Assembly (NCBI GenBank): GCA_964521025.1
Contig: CAZFPK010000011.1
Coordinates: 1 to 64,000 of the forward strand
DNA from: DRTC01 sp964521025
GTDB taxonomy: Bacteria > Cloacimonadota > Cloacimonadia > Cloacimonadales > TCS61
DNA: 64,000 nucleotides
Direction: 5' to 3'
A program made the translations under genes and the position numbers. Numbering within the stretch: position 1 is the first letter of the stretch; each line of letters begins with the position of its first letter. The notes under the pieces were generated by a model. The model did no database searches. It was not told the origin of the DNA and worked only from the letters and a program-made list of their open reading frames with translations. This document shows, piece by piece, positions 35,646 through 43,325 of the stretch.

Positions 35646-37790
35646 ATGACGAAAAAAAAAGCAGGTCTTGAGAAAAGGATTTTTTTATCATTTTTTGTTA
35701 TATCACTGTTACTGGTGCTTTTTTTAACATTTTTACAATGGATGCTTGCCAGAAATATTATCAAACAGTTTGAAAACGAGAACATACTGAAGTCCTTATC
35801 TTCTATCAAATTGGCACAATCCGAATTTAAAGATAGCTCTCTAAGCCTTCTAAATCTGATAACAAATGATAAAGAAATTATCAAGAGTATTCTTGACCTT
35901 GATTCTCTAAAAATATCCGAAAAAATTAATCCTTATTTAACAGATCCTAAAGCAGAACATATAGTTATTTATAATAATGAAAATAAGTTGATTTATGGAA
36001 TTGCCTGGGATTTGATCCAAAACTATGTCAATAAAATGTACCAATTATTTTATATTAAAGACTTCGGATCTTATTTAGCAAGTTTTGGTGATAAACTTTA
36101 CCAAATCTCATATTCTTCCTTTTATGAAGATGATGAAAAAGAAAAATTCATTGGAATCGTGATTAATGTTGAATCCATTTCCAGACAATCCTATAATCTG
36201 AAACAATTGAATGAGATAATTTTGATCCCTAACTCTGAAGAACTTCGAAAAGATTTTTTTCCTGAAAACATTTCTCACCTAAAAGATATGATTTCTGAAA
36301 AAATAAATAATATGGTTGAAGATGATGTGAATGAATCGATTTTTCGTCTGAATTCGGAAATTGCAACAGGAATATATATTAATTATGACCTAAATAACGA
36401 ACCATCTGCTTTTTTCATAATTCCCTATAACAGGAACTTTAATCAATTCGCACAGCAGAGTATATTATTTTTCCTGATTATATTATTGGGAATTATACTT
36501 GTCACAATCGTCTTGATTGGTTCCTGGTTCAGGCAGACAATATTACATCCGATAAAAGAAATTCGTGATAGAATGCAAGAAGTTGCCAAAAATCCTTCAA
36601 TTATAGAACCTATAGAAATCAGGTATTATGGTAAAATTGGAGATTTTATTGAGAAATTGGAAAACAGGTATTCGGGAGTTCTCGGAGATATGATCGAAAC
36701 CTTCAATATGATGAATAGGTCTCTTGCTGAATACAGCAGTTCCCATAAAGGTTATAAATTCCTGGTTGAACATCTGAATTCCGGAGTATTCTGGTTGGAT
36801 TCGAAATACAAGATAATCTTATGTAATCCCGGTTTTAGAGAATTACTGGAATTAAAGGAGCAAGATAAAGTTCTTGGAGTTAACTTGTTAGAATTTTTAC
36901 ATTTCAGTCCCCGCATTTTGGAAAAAGCAAAAGTTGAAGCAATAACGATTTTAAGTGTAAGAGTAAAAATAAAAGAAAAAGTTAAATATTTGATTTTCAA
37001 TGTCAGACCGGTCGAGGATAAATCCGGGAACAGGCTGGTCGGAAGCATCTCAGATATTACAAAAGAAGTTACTGAAAAAAAAGCTCGCGAATCTCTGGAA
37101 ATGGAATTGATAAAAAGCAATAAATTGGCTGAAATCGGGAGAAGAGTAGAAGGAATTATTCACAATCTGAATTCCCCTCTCAATTCCATCCTGGGTTATG
37201 CTCAATTGTTGAAAAAAGAATTTTCAAAACACAAAGATCTTGAAAAAATACTGGAATCAGGAAAAATTATTTCTCACTATGTTAAAGTTTTACAAACAAA
37301 GATCCAGAAAGATAATGTTTATATGACCCAACCAATTGATATCAATGAACTCGTTTCACAGGAATTGGAACTTTGTAATCACAACCTTTTCTTTAAGCAT
37401 TATGTCATTCTGGATACAAATTTTGACACCGAACTTCCCGAGATTTTGGCAGTTTTTGGGGATATTAGTTTATGCGTGGCTAATTTATTAAATAATGCTA
37501 TCGAATCCCTCAAAGATAGTACTGAAAAACAAATTGGAATTCGAACTTATCAAACCAGTGAAATGATAGCAATCGAAATAAAGGATACAGGTTCCGGTAT
37601 TGAAGAAAAGAATTTGCATAAAATATTCGAACCGTATTTCACTACAAAAAAACACAAGGATGCAATCGGTTTCGGATTAGGATTAGCTATCGGAAAAAAC
37701 ATTACTGATAAATATAACGGCAGGATTGAAGTCAAATCTACTTTAGGACATGGAAGCACATTTACGATATTTCTACCAATCAGTAGCTAA
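35646..37790 (+). CDS. Membrane-bound sensor histidine kinase
   Basis: The 714-residue protein has a first membrane helix at about 12-34 and an extracytoplasmic sensor domain (35-268) with a Cache-like pattern. A second helix spans about 272-294 (LFFLIILLGIILVTIVLIGS), followed by a HAMP-like linker, a PAS domain (370-475), HisKA with His506 in GIIHNLNSPLNSILGYAQLL, and HATPase (LLNNAIESL N-box, DTGSGI, GFGLGLAIGK). The HNLNSPL box is a natural variant of HDFNNLL/HELNTPL. GAGGAG precedes the ATG. The NtrC-family regulator gene follows after 151 bases, so this is its likely cognate kinase, by analogy with NtrB/NtrC, PilS/PilR and AtoS/AtoC pairs. The signal is unknown. Confidence 0.9.
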   Translation: MTKKKAGLEKRIFLSFFVISLLLVLFLTFLQWMLARNIIKQFENENILKSLSSIKLAQSEFKDSSLSLLNLITNDKEIIKSILDLDSLKISEKINPYLTDPKAEHIVIYNNENKLIYGIAWDLIQNYVNKMYQLFYIKDFGSYLASFGDKLYQISYSSFYEDDEKEKFIGIVINVESISRQSYNLKQLNEIILIPNSEELRKDFFPENISHLKDMISEKINNMVEDDVNESIFRLNSEIATGIYINYDLNNEPSAFFIIPYNRNFNQFAQQSILFFLIILLGIILVTIVLIGSWFRQTILHPIKEIRDRMQEVAKNPSIIEPIEIRYYGKIGDFIEKLENRYSGVLGDMIETFNMMNRSLAEYSSSHKGYKFLVEHLNSGVFWLDSKYKIILCNPGFRELLELKEQDKVLGVNLLEFLHFSPRILEKAKVEAITILSVRVKIKEKVKYLIFNVRPVEDKSGNRLVGSISDITKEVTEKKARESLEMELIKSNKLAEIGRRVEGIIHNLNSPLNSILGYAQLLKKEFSKHKDLEKILESGKIISHYVKVLQTKIQKDNVYMTQPIDINELVSQELELCNHNLFFKHYVILDTNFDTELPEILAVFGDISLCVANLLNNAIESLKDSTEKQIGIRTYQTSEMIAIEIKDTGSGIEEKNLHKIFEPYFTTKKHKDAIGFGLGLAIGKNITDKYNGRIEVKSTLGHGSTFTIFLPISS

Positions 37791-37941
37791 CTTTTAATTA
37801 TTTATTCGGTTTATAGAACAGATGGTTTTTAGAAGTTGCATCATTCTGAGTCCTGAGTCTTTACCCAGTAAAGATTCTTTACCTCTATTTGTTCTGGAAG
37901 ACAGATTTTTAAAGTATAAACTTATTTGAATGAGGAAAATA

Positions 37942-39363
37942 ATGAGTAAACAGGAAATTTATTCTGAATATTCAAAAAAAAGAGCAAGAATCCTGATCGT
38001 CGATGATGAGCAGGATGCTCTTGATATTTTCAGCAGACAGCTGAAAGATGATTATGATATCGATATTGCTAATTCGGCAGCTGCTGCTTTAGAAAAACTC
38101 AAAAAAAAATCGTATCATATTACGATGACTGATGTTGTCATGCCCGATATGGATGGAATTGAACTCATGCAGGAAATTAAAAAAAAATGGCCTCATGTAT
38201 CGGTTGTTGTTATCAGTGGGAAAGCATCTATAGAAATGGCTGTCAGGGCAATGAAGTTGGGAGCAGAAGATTTTATTGAAAAACCGGTTGAAGATCTTGA
38301 ACTTTTAAAATTAATGATCGAGAAAATTCTCAGATTAAAATGGCAAGCGGAAGAAATCAAAAGATTGCGAAATATTTTAGCTCAGGGATTTGATAGAACT
38401 AATATTGTTGGAAATAGTCTTATTATCCAGAAAATAATGGCAAAAGTTAAACTGATTGCCCCTCTTGATACAACCGTCTTGATTACAGGGGATACAGGTG
38501 TTGGAAAAGAACTTTTTGCAGAATTGATCTTCAAGAACAGCAAAAGGAAAGATAAGAAATTTGTAGCGGTAAACTGTGGTGGAATTCCGGAAAACCTTCT
38601 GGAAAGCATGCTTTTCGGTCATAAAAAAGGAGCATTTACCGATGCTATCAGAGATAAAATAGGATATTTCCAGGAAGCCGATGGTGGAACTCTTTTTCTG
38701 GATGAGATCACCGAGACTTCTCCTTCTTTTCAAATAAAGCTGCTCAGAGTATTGGAAAAAGGCGTTATCAGACAAGTCGGAGGGGATAAAGATATTGAAG
38801 TCGATGTCAGGATAATTGCAGCTACAAATAAACAGATAAAAGAAGAAGTCGAAGAAAATAATTTTAGAGAAGACCTCTATTATCGTTTAAATATTATTAA
38901 TCTTAATATCCCACCGTTAAAGGATAGGATCGAAGATATAAAAATTTTGGCAAATGCTTTTATGAATGAATTTTCACAAAAATATGGAAAACATGATTTG
39001 ACTTTTTCCGAACCTGTGATGTCAATCCTACTAGCCAATGAATGGAAAGGTAACGTCCGCGAATTAAAAAATGCTATTGAACACGCTGTTGCTCTTAGTT
39101 CTCATACAAAAATAATGCCGGAAGACCTGCCCGAAAATATTTATGATGTTCAAAATATTGATATAAAAGATCTTTTACAGAATTTTCTCCAGATGCCTTT
39201 CAACCTGGCAAAAGAAAGTTTTGAAAAAACATATATCGTAGAATTATTAAGTAAACAAAAAGGTGATGTAAAAAATGTTTCTACTATTTCACAAATTAAA
39301 AGACAAAATCTCTATGAAAAATTCAAAAAATATGACATCGACCTAAATGAATTCAGAAAATAG
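37942..39363 (+). CDS. Sigma-54-dependent response regulator (NtrC/PilR family)
   Basis: The 473-residue product starts at ATG 37942 (GAGG 7 nt upstream; an in-frame ATG at 37930 overlaps that site). The receiver domain (16-130) has acidic DDE and Asp64 in TMTDVVMPD. The AAA+ domain (152-390) has Walker A GDTGVGKE, Walker B GTLFLDE, an arginine-finger region (FREDLYYRL) and the sigma-54 contact loop as GAFTDA (230-235) instead of the usual GAFTGA. The C-terminal Fis-type helix-turn-helix is short and Lys-rich (434-470, GDVKNVSTISQIKRQNLYEK). Near-consensus sigma-54 promoters lie immediately downstream at 39416 and 40416, so the pilin genes are its probable targets. With the upstream kinase it resembles PilS/PilR control. 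Confidence 0.92.
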   Translation: MSKQEIYSEYSKKRARILIVDDEQDALDIFSRQLKDDYDIDIANSAAAALEKLKKKSYHITMTDVVMPDMDGIELMQEIKKKWPHVSVVVISGKASIEMAVRAMKLGAEDFIEKPVEDLELLKLMIEKILRLKWQAEEIKRLRNILAQGFDRTNIVGNSLIIQKIMAKVKLIAPLDTTVLITGDTGVGKELFAELIFKNSKRKDKKFVAVNCGGIPENLLESMLFGHKKGAFTDAIRDKIGYFQEADGGTLFLDEITETSPSFQIKLLRVLEKGVIRQVGGDKDIEVDVRIIAATNKQIKEEVEENNFREDLYYRLNIINLNIPPLKDRIEDIKILANAFMNEFSQKYGKHDLTFSEPVMSILLANEWKGNVRELKNAIEHAVALSSHTKIMPEDLPENIYDVQNIDIKDLLQNFLQMPFNLAKESFEKTYIVELLSKQKGDVKNVSTISQIKRQNLYEKFKKYDIDLNEFRK

Positions 39364-39415
39364 AGAACTAAAATACCGGGAATTTCAGTGTCATTTTCGA
39401 TAGCTCATTTTTAAT

Positions 39416-39431
39416 TGGTACGATTATTGCA
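39416..39431 (+). promoter_or_regulatory. Sigma-54 promoter of the first pilin gene
   Basis: TGGTACG-ATTA-TTGCA matches the -24/-12 consensus TGGCACG-N4-TTGCA at all but one key position, and the invariant GG (39417-39418) and GC (39429-39430) are exactly 10 nt apart. It lies 40 bases before the pilin start and 53 bases after the NtrC-family gene. Confidence 0.85.
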
Positions 39432-39470
39432 AAGTTTCCTCTCGGGTAGGTTTTATAAAAGGAGTTGATT

Positions 39471-39893
39471 ATGGGAACACAGCAAATCCTTTTAATTGTT
39501 ATTGGTGTCATTGTTGTTGGAGTGTCTGTATCCGTCGGGATAACAATGTTTAACAATCAGTCGGCAGGTTCTAATCGGCAGGCTGTTATTCAAGACCTAA
39601 ATACTTTTGCAGGAAATGCTTTAGCATATTATAAAGCTCCATCAAGCTTTGGGGGAGGTTCTCGTTCATGGAGCAATATTGATAAATTGGGAATTTGGAT
39701 CGGTCATAGTTTTAATCCTGATACTGATTCTTTATCAAATGAAAATGGTGAATTTGGGCTTTCTTATTCAGGGGACGATCTGACAATTGTCGGGATAGGT
39801 TTCGAAATTGGAAACGACGGTACAAATAAAGTTAAAGCAACAATCGTCGCGACAGGCAGTTCGGGAAACCTTGATCTAACGGTAAATAATTAG
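39471..39893 (+). CDS. Short pilin-like protein 1
   Basis: The 140-residue protein has a start set by AGGAG 7 nt before ATG 39471. After only Met-Gly-Thr-Gln-Gln comes a hydrophobic helix of about 22 residues (ILLIVIGVIVVGVSVSVGIT), then MFNNQSAGSNRQAVIQDL, the amphipathic continuation typical of pilins, and a small Gly/Ser-rich beta head. There is no classical prepilin leader or Glu5. It is a diverged paralogue of the products of 40501-40920 and 41329-41748, sharing the N-terminal 45 residues, the ALAYYKAPSSFGGG region and the GNDGTN near-C-terminal motif. A sigma-54 promoter lies upstream, so expression is probably switched by the NtrC-family regulator. Likely a structural subunit of the pilus encoded downstream; the pilin call rests on shape and context. 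Confidence 0.8.
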   Translation: MGTQQILLIVIGVIVVGVSVSVGITMFNNQSAGSNRQAVIQDLNTFAGNALAYYKAPSSFGGGSRSWSNIDKLGIWIGHSFNPDTDSLSNENGEFGLSYSGDDLTIVGIGFEIGNDGTNKVKATIVATGSSGNLDLTVNN

Positions 39894-40118
39894 TCGAAGC
39901 ATAATTGAGAATACTGAAACAATTCATATTATTTCATATTATGCATGAATGATTACATAATAATTGAACATTTATTCTATAATTAATAGCAAATCTTAAA
40001 TTACATATACAGCGAAACTCGACAATCCAAACTGGAAGAATTCCATAATATAATACTTTTAGAACACTTCTTACCAATTGATTGATGCACTCATAAAAAG
40101 TTAAAAAATTCTTATAAC

Positions 40119-40193
40119 TGTCATCTTGAGCGTGGTCGAAAAATCATTTGTACCAACATTTTATGAGATTCATCGACTACGCTCAGAATGACA
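40119..40193. repeat. Inverted element with TGTCAT...TGACA ends
   Basis: TGTCATCTTGAGCGTGGTCGA at 40119-40139 pairs imperfectly with TCGACTACGCTCAGAATGACA at 40173-40193, giving a 75-bp hairpin. The element at 61069-61190 has the same TGTCATTC/GAATGACA ends. Similar GTCATTCTGAGCG...GAATGACA elements occur in many bacterial genomes. Confidence 0.75.
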
Positions 40194-40415
40194 TAAAATG
40201 ACTTTTTACGAAACCATCATAATTATAATTGAGATTAAATTCTTAAGATGGTAATTTTCTTCAAAATCAGAATAATCTTACGATTAGATCAGGGCTGTCA
40301 TAAATTTATGATACCAGAATCTAATTTTATTATAGTTAAATGAAGATTTTATTATATTTCTAACCTTTTGGAAATCAAATAGATAAGACCTTATTCTGAA
40401 TTATTGTAAAGTGCT

Positions 40416-40431
40416 TGGTTCATAGATTGCT
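40416..40431 (+). promoter_or_regulatory. Sigma-54 promoter of the second pilin gene
   Basis: TGGTTCATAGATTGCT has the invariant GG (40417-40418) and GC (40429-40430) exactly 10 nt apart, with TTGCT at -12. It lies 70 bases before the pilin start at 40501. Confidence 0.78.
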
Positions 40432-40500
40432 TAATTTACCATTTTGTATCGCAGAGAAGCGATAAAAAAACGAAATCTATTTCTAAAAAAAGGAGGAGAA

Positions 40501-40920
40501 ATGGGAACACAACAAATCTTGCTCATTGTATTGAGCGTAATCATCGTAGGAATCGCAGTTGCTGTTGGTATTTCTATGTTTAACAGTCAGGCAGTTAATG
40601 CAAATCGTCAGGCGATCGTATCTGATATGAACAATTTCGGAGCTCAGGCAATGGCTTATTACAGAAGTCCGGCAAGTCATGGAGGAGGAGCCGGTACCTG
40701 GACTCTCGATGATGTTGGTCAATGGTTAGGTTATAATTATGATCCGGATGGTGATTCACTTTATACTGATAACGGAACATTCCACTTATCTGTTAATGGT
40801 GATGATTTCGAAATCAATGGTATGGGAACAGAAACAGGAAATGATGGAACCAATCCGGTTGAAGCAACTGCCACTGTAACCGGTGCGACTGGTGCAATTT
40901 CCACTGTGATCGACAACTAA
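40501..40920 (+). CDS. Short pilin-like protein 2 (identical to pilin 3)
   Basis: The 139-residue product starts at ATG 40501 behind GGAGGAG; the frame is open to 40444, but those codons are spacer. The N-terminus is Met-Gly-Thr-Gln-Gln followed by the hydrophobic helix ILLIVLSVIIVGIAVAVGIS, then MFNSQAVNANRQAIVSDMNN and a Gly-rich head (SPASHGGGAGTW) with an Asp-rich loop (YDPDGDSLYTDNG) that looks calcium-binding. The coding sequence matches 41329-41748 base for base over 420 nt, including all synonymous positions, while the spacers around the two copies are only distantly similar. It is probably the major pilin, given the strong ribosome-binding site, duplication and sigma-54 promoter. Confidence 0.83.
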   Translation: MGTQQILLIVLSVIIVGIAVAVGISMFNSQAVNANRQAIVSDMNNFGAQAMAYYRSPASHGGGAGTWTLDDVGQWLGYNYDPDGDSLYTDNGTFHLSVNGDDFEINGMGTETGNDGTNPVEATATVTGATGAISTVIDN

Positions 40921-40993
40921 AGAAACAAGATGTAAAGTTAAATCGAAATCTGAAGGAGATCATTCTGATTTCCATGGTAGTTGTATTTTTTTG

Positions 40994-41110
40994 AAAGTGT
41001 TTTGAAAAGGCGAATTTTAGGGAATTATTAGCAAGGTTAAAAGTATCGTATATTTAACTTTAATAATTCCTTTTAAAAATTTAACAACTTTTTAAAACAC
41101 TTTTTTTATA
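40994..41110. repeat. Long imperfect inverted repeat followed by a T-run
   Basis: Arms of about 50 bases at 40994-41045 and 41051-41103 share AAAGTGTTTT, GGAATTATTA and GTTAAA blocks in inverse order (AAAACACTTT, TAATAATTCC, TTTAAC). The right arm runs into TTTTTTTATA. It could end transcription of pilin 2 or be a decayed mobile miniature element. The rest of the 408-base spacer to 41328 holds only the diverged leader copy; I see no gene. Confidence 0.65.
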
Positions 41111-41328
41111 TTATTAAGATTAAATTAATTAGATGGTAATTTTCCATATCACAAAATAATTTTACGATTAGTTCCGGACTGTCATAAATTTATTATACCA
41201 ACATTAAATGTGTCATTAATTTATGACAATTATTTTCTAATTTTATTAATTATTAGGACCTAAATTCAGCACTATTAAAAAGATTTTTTCTTATATTTTA
41301 TCTAACTCTTTGAAAATTAAGAGGAGAA

Positions 41329-41748
41329 ATGGGAACACAACAAATCTTGCTCATTGTATTGAGCGTAATCATCGTAGGAATCGCAGTTGCTGTTGGTATT
41401 TCTATGTTTAACAGTCAGGCAGTTAATGCAAATCGTCAGGCGATCGTATCTGATATGAACAATTTCGGAGCTCAGGCAATGGCTTATTACAGAAGTCCGG
41501 CAAGTCATGGAGGAGGAGCCGGTACCTGGACTCTCGATGATGTTGGTCAATGGTTAGGTTATAATTATGATCCGGATGGTGATTCACTTTATACTGATAA
41601 CGGAACATTCCACTTATCTGTTAATGGTGATGATTTCGAAATCAATGGTATGGGAACAGAAACAGGAAATGATGGAACCAATCCGGTTGAAGCAACTGCC
41701 ACTGTAACCGGTGCGACTGGTGCAATTTCCACTGTGATCGACAACTAA
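41329..41748 (+). CDS. Short pilin-like protein 3 (identical copy of pilin 2)
   Basis: The coding sequence is the same 420 nt as 40501-40920, with identity beginning at the ribosome-binding site GAGGAGAA and ending a few bases after the stop (TAAAGAAA). The 139-residue product therefore has the same Met-Gly leader, hydrophobic helix and Asp-loop head. Upstream I find no proper sigma-54 promoter: the nearest GG...GC pair (41256-41270) is 11 nt apart and lacks TTGC. This copy may be silent, use another promoter or depend on read-through. A good terminator follows at 41772. The copies are best explained by recent gene conversion; an assembly artefact is also possible. Confidence 0.83.
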   Translation: MGTQQILLIVLSVIIVGIAVAVGISMFNSQAVNANRQAIVSDMNNFGAQAMAYYRSPASHGGGAGTWTLDDVGQWLGYNYDPDGDSLYTDNGTFHLSVNGDDFEINGMGTETGNDGTNPVEATATVTGATGAISTVIDN

Positions 41749-41771
41749 AGAAAACAAAAATTGAAAAAAAG

Positions 41772-41799
41772 AGGGAGACACAACCGGTCTCCCTTTTTT
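41772..41799 (+). terminator. Intrinsic terminator after pilin 3
   Basis: AGGGAGAC, a 7-nt loop and GTCTCCCT are followed by TTTTTT. It lies 23 bases after the stop and separates the pilins from the machinery genes. Confidence 0.88.
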
Positions 41800-41884
41800 C
41801 ACTTAAACAAGAGTTCTGAAAACTGAGTTATTTCTGTAAAATAACTGAATTTCTCTCATCTTTTTCTTTATATTTTTTTAATTA

Positions 41885-41913
41885 TTGAGATTGTTCACAA
41901 AAGATTTTATAGA
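41885..41913 (+). promoter_or_regulatory. Candidate housekeeping promoter for the pilus machinery genes
   Basis: TTGAGA at 41885-41890 and TATAGA at 41908-41913 are 17 bp apart. It lies 54 bases before the pilC-like start and downstream of the pilin terminator, so the machinery operon may be transcribed independently of the sigma-54-controlled pilins. Confidence 0.5.
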
Positions 41914-41967
41914 AAGACTCCATGATCATTTTCAAAAAAATATCAGAACTCTTGAAGTCAGGTAAAT

Positions 41968-43311
41968 ATGTTAAAAGAATTTTTTTATTCCGGTGTATCG
42001 CAATTTGGTAAACCCGTGCAAGGGGTTGTTTTAGCATATAGCAGCTCCAAGGCGAAACAACTCGTTCATCAACTCGAAGAAAAACATAAATTCAAAGTAA
42101 AAAATATAATACCCAAAAAAATATTTCTCTATACAATTAAACTTCCTAATGGAAAAAAAATAACTCGCAAACAAACAGCATTTACCAAGAAAGATCTTGC
42201 TAATGCCTTAAATAAAATGGGTTACGCAAATGCAAAGATTCAGCCTGCTTTATTCGATTTCAAGTTCAGACCATCCTTTGCCAGCATTTTGATGTTTGTG
42301 AATCTTAGTTCATTCATGCTTAAAGAAAAAATGAGTTATGATAAAATTTTAAGGATGTTGGCTGAAGAAGAATCGAATGCAACTTTAAAAGAAACACTGA
42401 AAAATATTGAAGGAGATTTGAAAAAAGGGAAAGAAGGAACAGAAGTTTTCTCCAGATATATCGATGTATTTGGTAAATTTCCTGCTTATATGCTTGGATT
42501 AGCAACAAAAAGCGGTAATATGGCAGAAGTTTATGATGCTACAGCCAAATTCATGGAACGGGATATGGAATACAGGAAAAGTATTAAACAAGCATTGCTT
42601 TCTCCTCTCCTCACAATTATTGCTATGGTTTCAGCCGTGTTATATTATGTGATATCTATCTTCCCGGCAACTGCGAGATTATTTGTGAAATTTGGCATGG
42701 AATTACCACCGTTAACAGATGCAACTTTAAAACTAAGCGCTTATTTAGGAGCAAATTGGTGGTGGATGTTTTTGGTAGTAATTATTCCCATGGGAATTAT
42801 TGCTTTATGGTGGAGAACAAAAAAAGGTCGAGTTTGGAGAGATCATTTCATTATAAAACTGCCTGTAATCGGTCATCTTTTGCACAAATCCAGCATTGAG
42901 ATTTTTTTCAGAGTTTTTTCCGCAGTATATGCAGGTGCGGATAATAACATCGAAACTTTACAGGCATCTGCGGAAGCCTGCCGTAACGGATACATTGAAA
43001 AAAAAGTGAAAGAAATAACAATTCCTTCTATGTTGACCAAAGGTGATACTCTGGTTAGTGCTTTAGCACAAGCAAAAGTCTTTAATAGAACGACTTTAAG
43101 CAGACTAAAAACAGGTTCTGAAACAGGGAATGTTTTATCTGCTGCTAAACAGATATCTTCCTTTTACGAAAAAGAGACAACCTATAAACTTCAAAACATC
43201 ATTCAATCCATACAGATGTTTGTCGGAGCATTTATCGCTATTGTTATAACCGCTCTGACAATTGTTTCGGCAGAAATTGCCATGGTCTCACCGACAGGAC
43301 CTGGTATGTAA
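41968..43311 (+). CDS. pilC: Type IV pilus/type II secretion inner-membrane platform protein (PilC/GspF family)
   Basis: The 447-residue protein has the family's two cytoplasmic T2SSF domains. The first (about 95-225) includes FASILMFVNLSSFMLKEKMS, AYMLGLATKSGNMAEVYDAT and FMERDMEYRKSIKQALLSPL; the second (about 310-430) includes FFRVFSAVYAGADNNIETLQ, SRLKTGSETGNVLSAAKQIS and FYEKETTYKLQNIIQSIQMF. Three membrane helices lie near 210-232, 262-285 and 418-440. The N-terminal 85 residues, which look like a small signalling-type domain (GKPVQGVVLAYSSSKAKQLV), are typical of GspF/PilC. It scaffolds the assembly and retraction ATPases beneath the pilus. The next gene starts 14 bases later, so they are co-transcribed. 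Confidence 0.92.
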   Translation: MLKEFFYSGVSQFGKPVQGVVLAYSSSKAKQLVHQLEEKHKFKVKNIIPKKIFLYTIKLPNGKKITRKQTAFTKKDLANALNKMGYANAKIQPALFDFKFRPSFASILMFVNLSSFMLKEKMSYDKILRMLAEEESNATLKETLKNIEGDLKKGKEGTEVFSRYIDVFGKFPAYMLGLATKSGNMAEVYDATAKFMERDMEYRKSIKQALLSPLLTIIAMVSAVLYYVISIFPATARLFVKFGMELPPLTDATLKLSAYLGANWWWMFLVVIIPMGIIALWWRTKKGRVWRDHFIIKLPVIGHLLHKSSIEIFFRVFSAVYAGADNNIETLQASAEACRNGYIEKKVKEITIPSMLTKGDTLVSALAQAKVFNRTTLSRLKTGSETGNVLSAAKQISSFYEKETTYKLQNIIQSIQMFVGAFIAIVITALTIVSAEIAMVSPTGPGM

Positions 43312-43325
43312 TTTTCGGAGTTAAA

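Larger units (their letters stand above)
39894..40443. other. Long spacer between pilin genes 1 and 2
   Basis: The 607 bases between the pilin 1 stop (39893) and the pilin 2 start (40501) hold no convincing gene. They contain the inverted element at 40119-40193 and the sigma-54 promoter at 40416-40431. From about 40228 a leader (GATGGTAATTTTC ... TTACGATTAG ... CTGTCATAAATTTAT) is a diverged copy of the one before pilin 3 at 41120-41200. Confidence 0.6.

Noticed and set aside
37823..37840. TGGTTTTTAGAAGTTGCA resembling a sigma-54 promoter before the NtrC-family gene
   Set aside because: The GG and GC are 12 nt apart instead of 10, a spacing sigma-54 does not normally accept.
41255..41271. 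AGGACCTAAATTCAGCA before pilin 3 as a sigma-54 promoter
   Set aside because: Spacing is 11 nt and the TTGC element is missing; reported only as evidence that the third pilin lacks this promoter.
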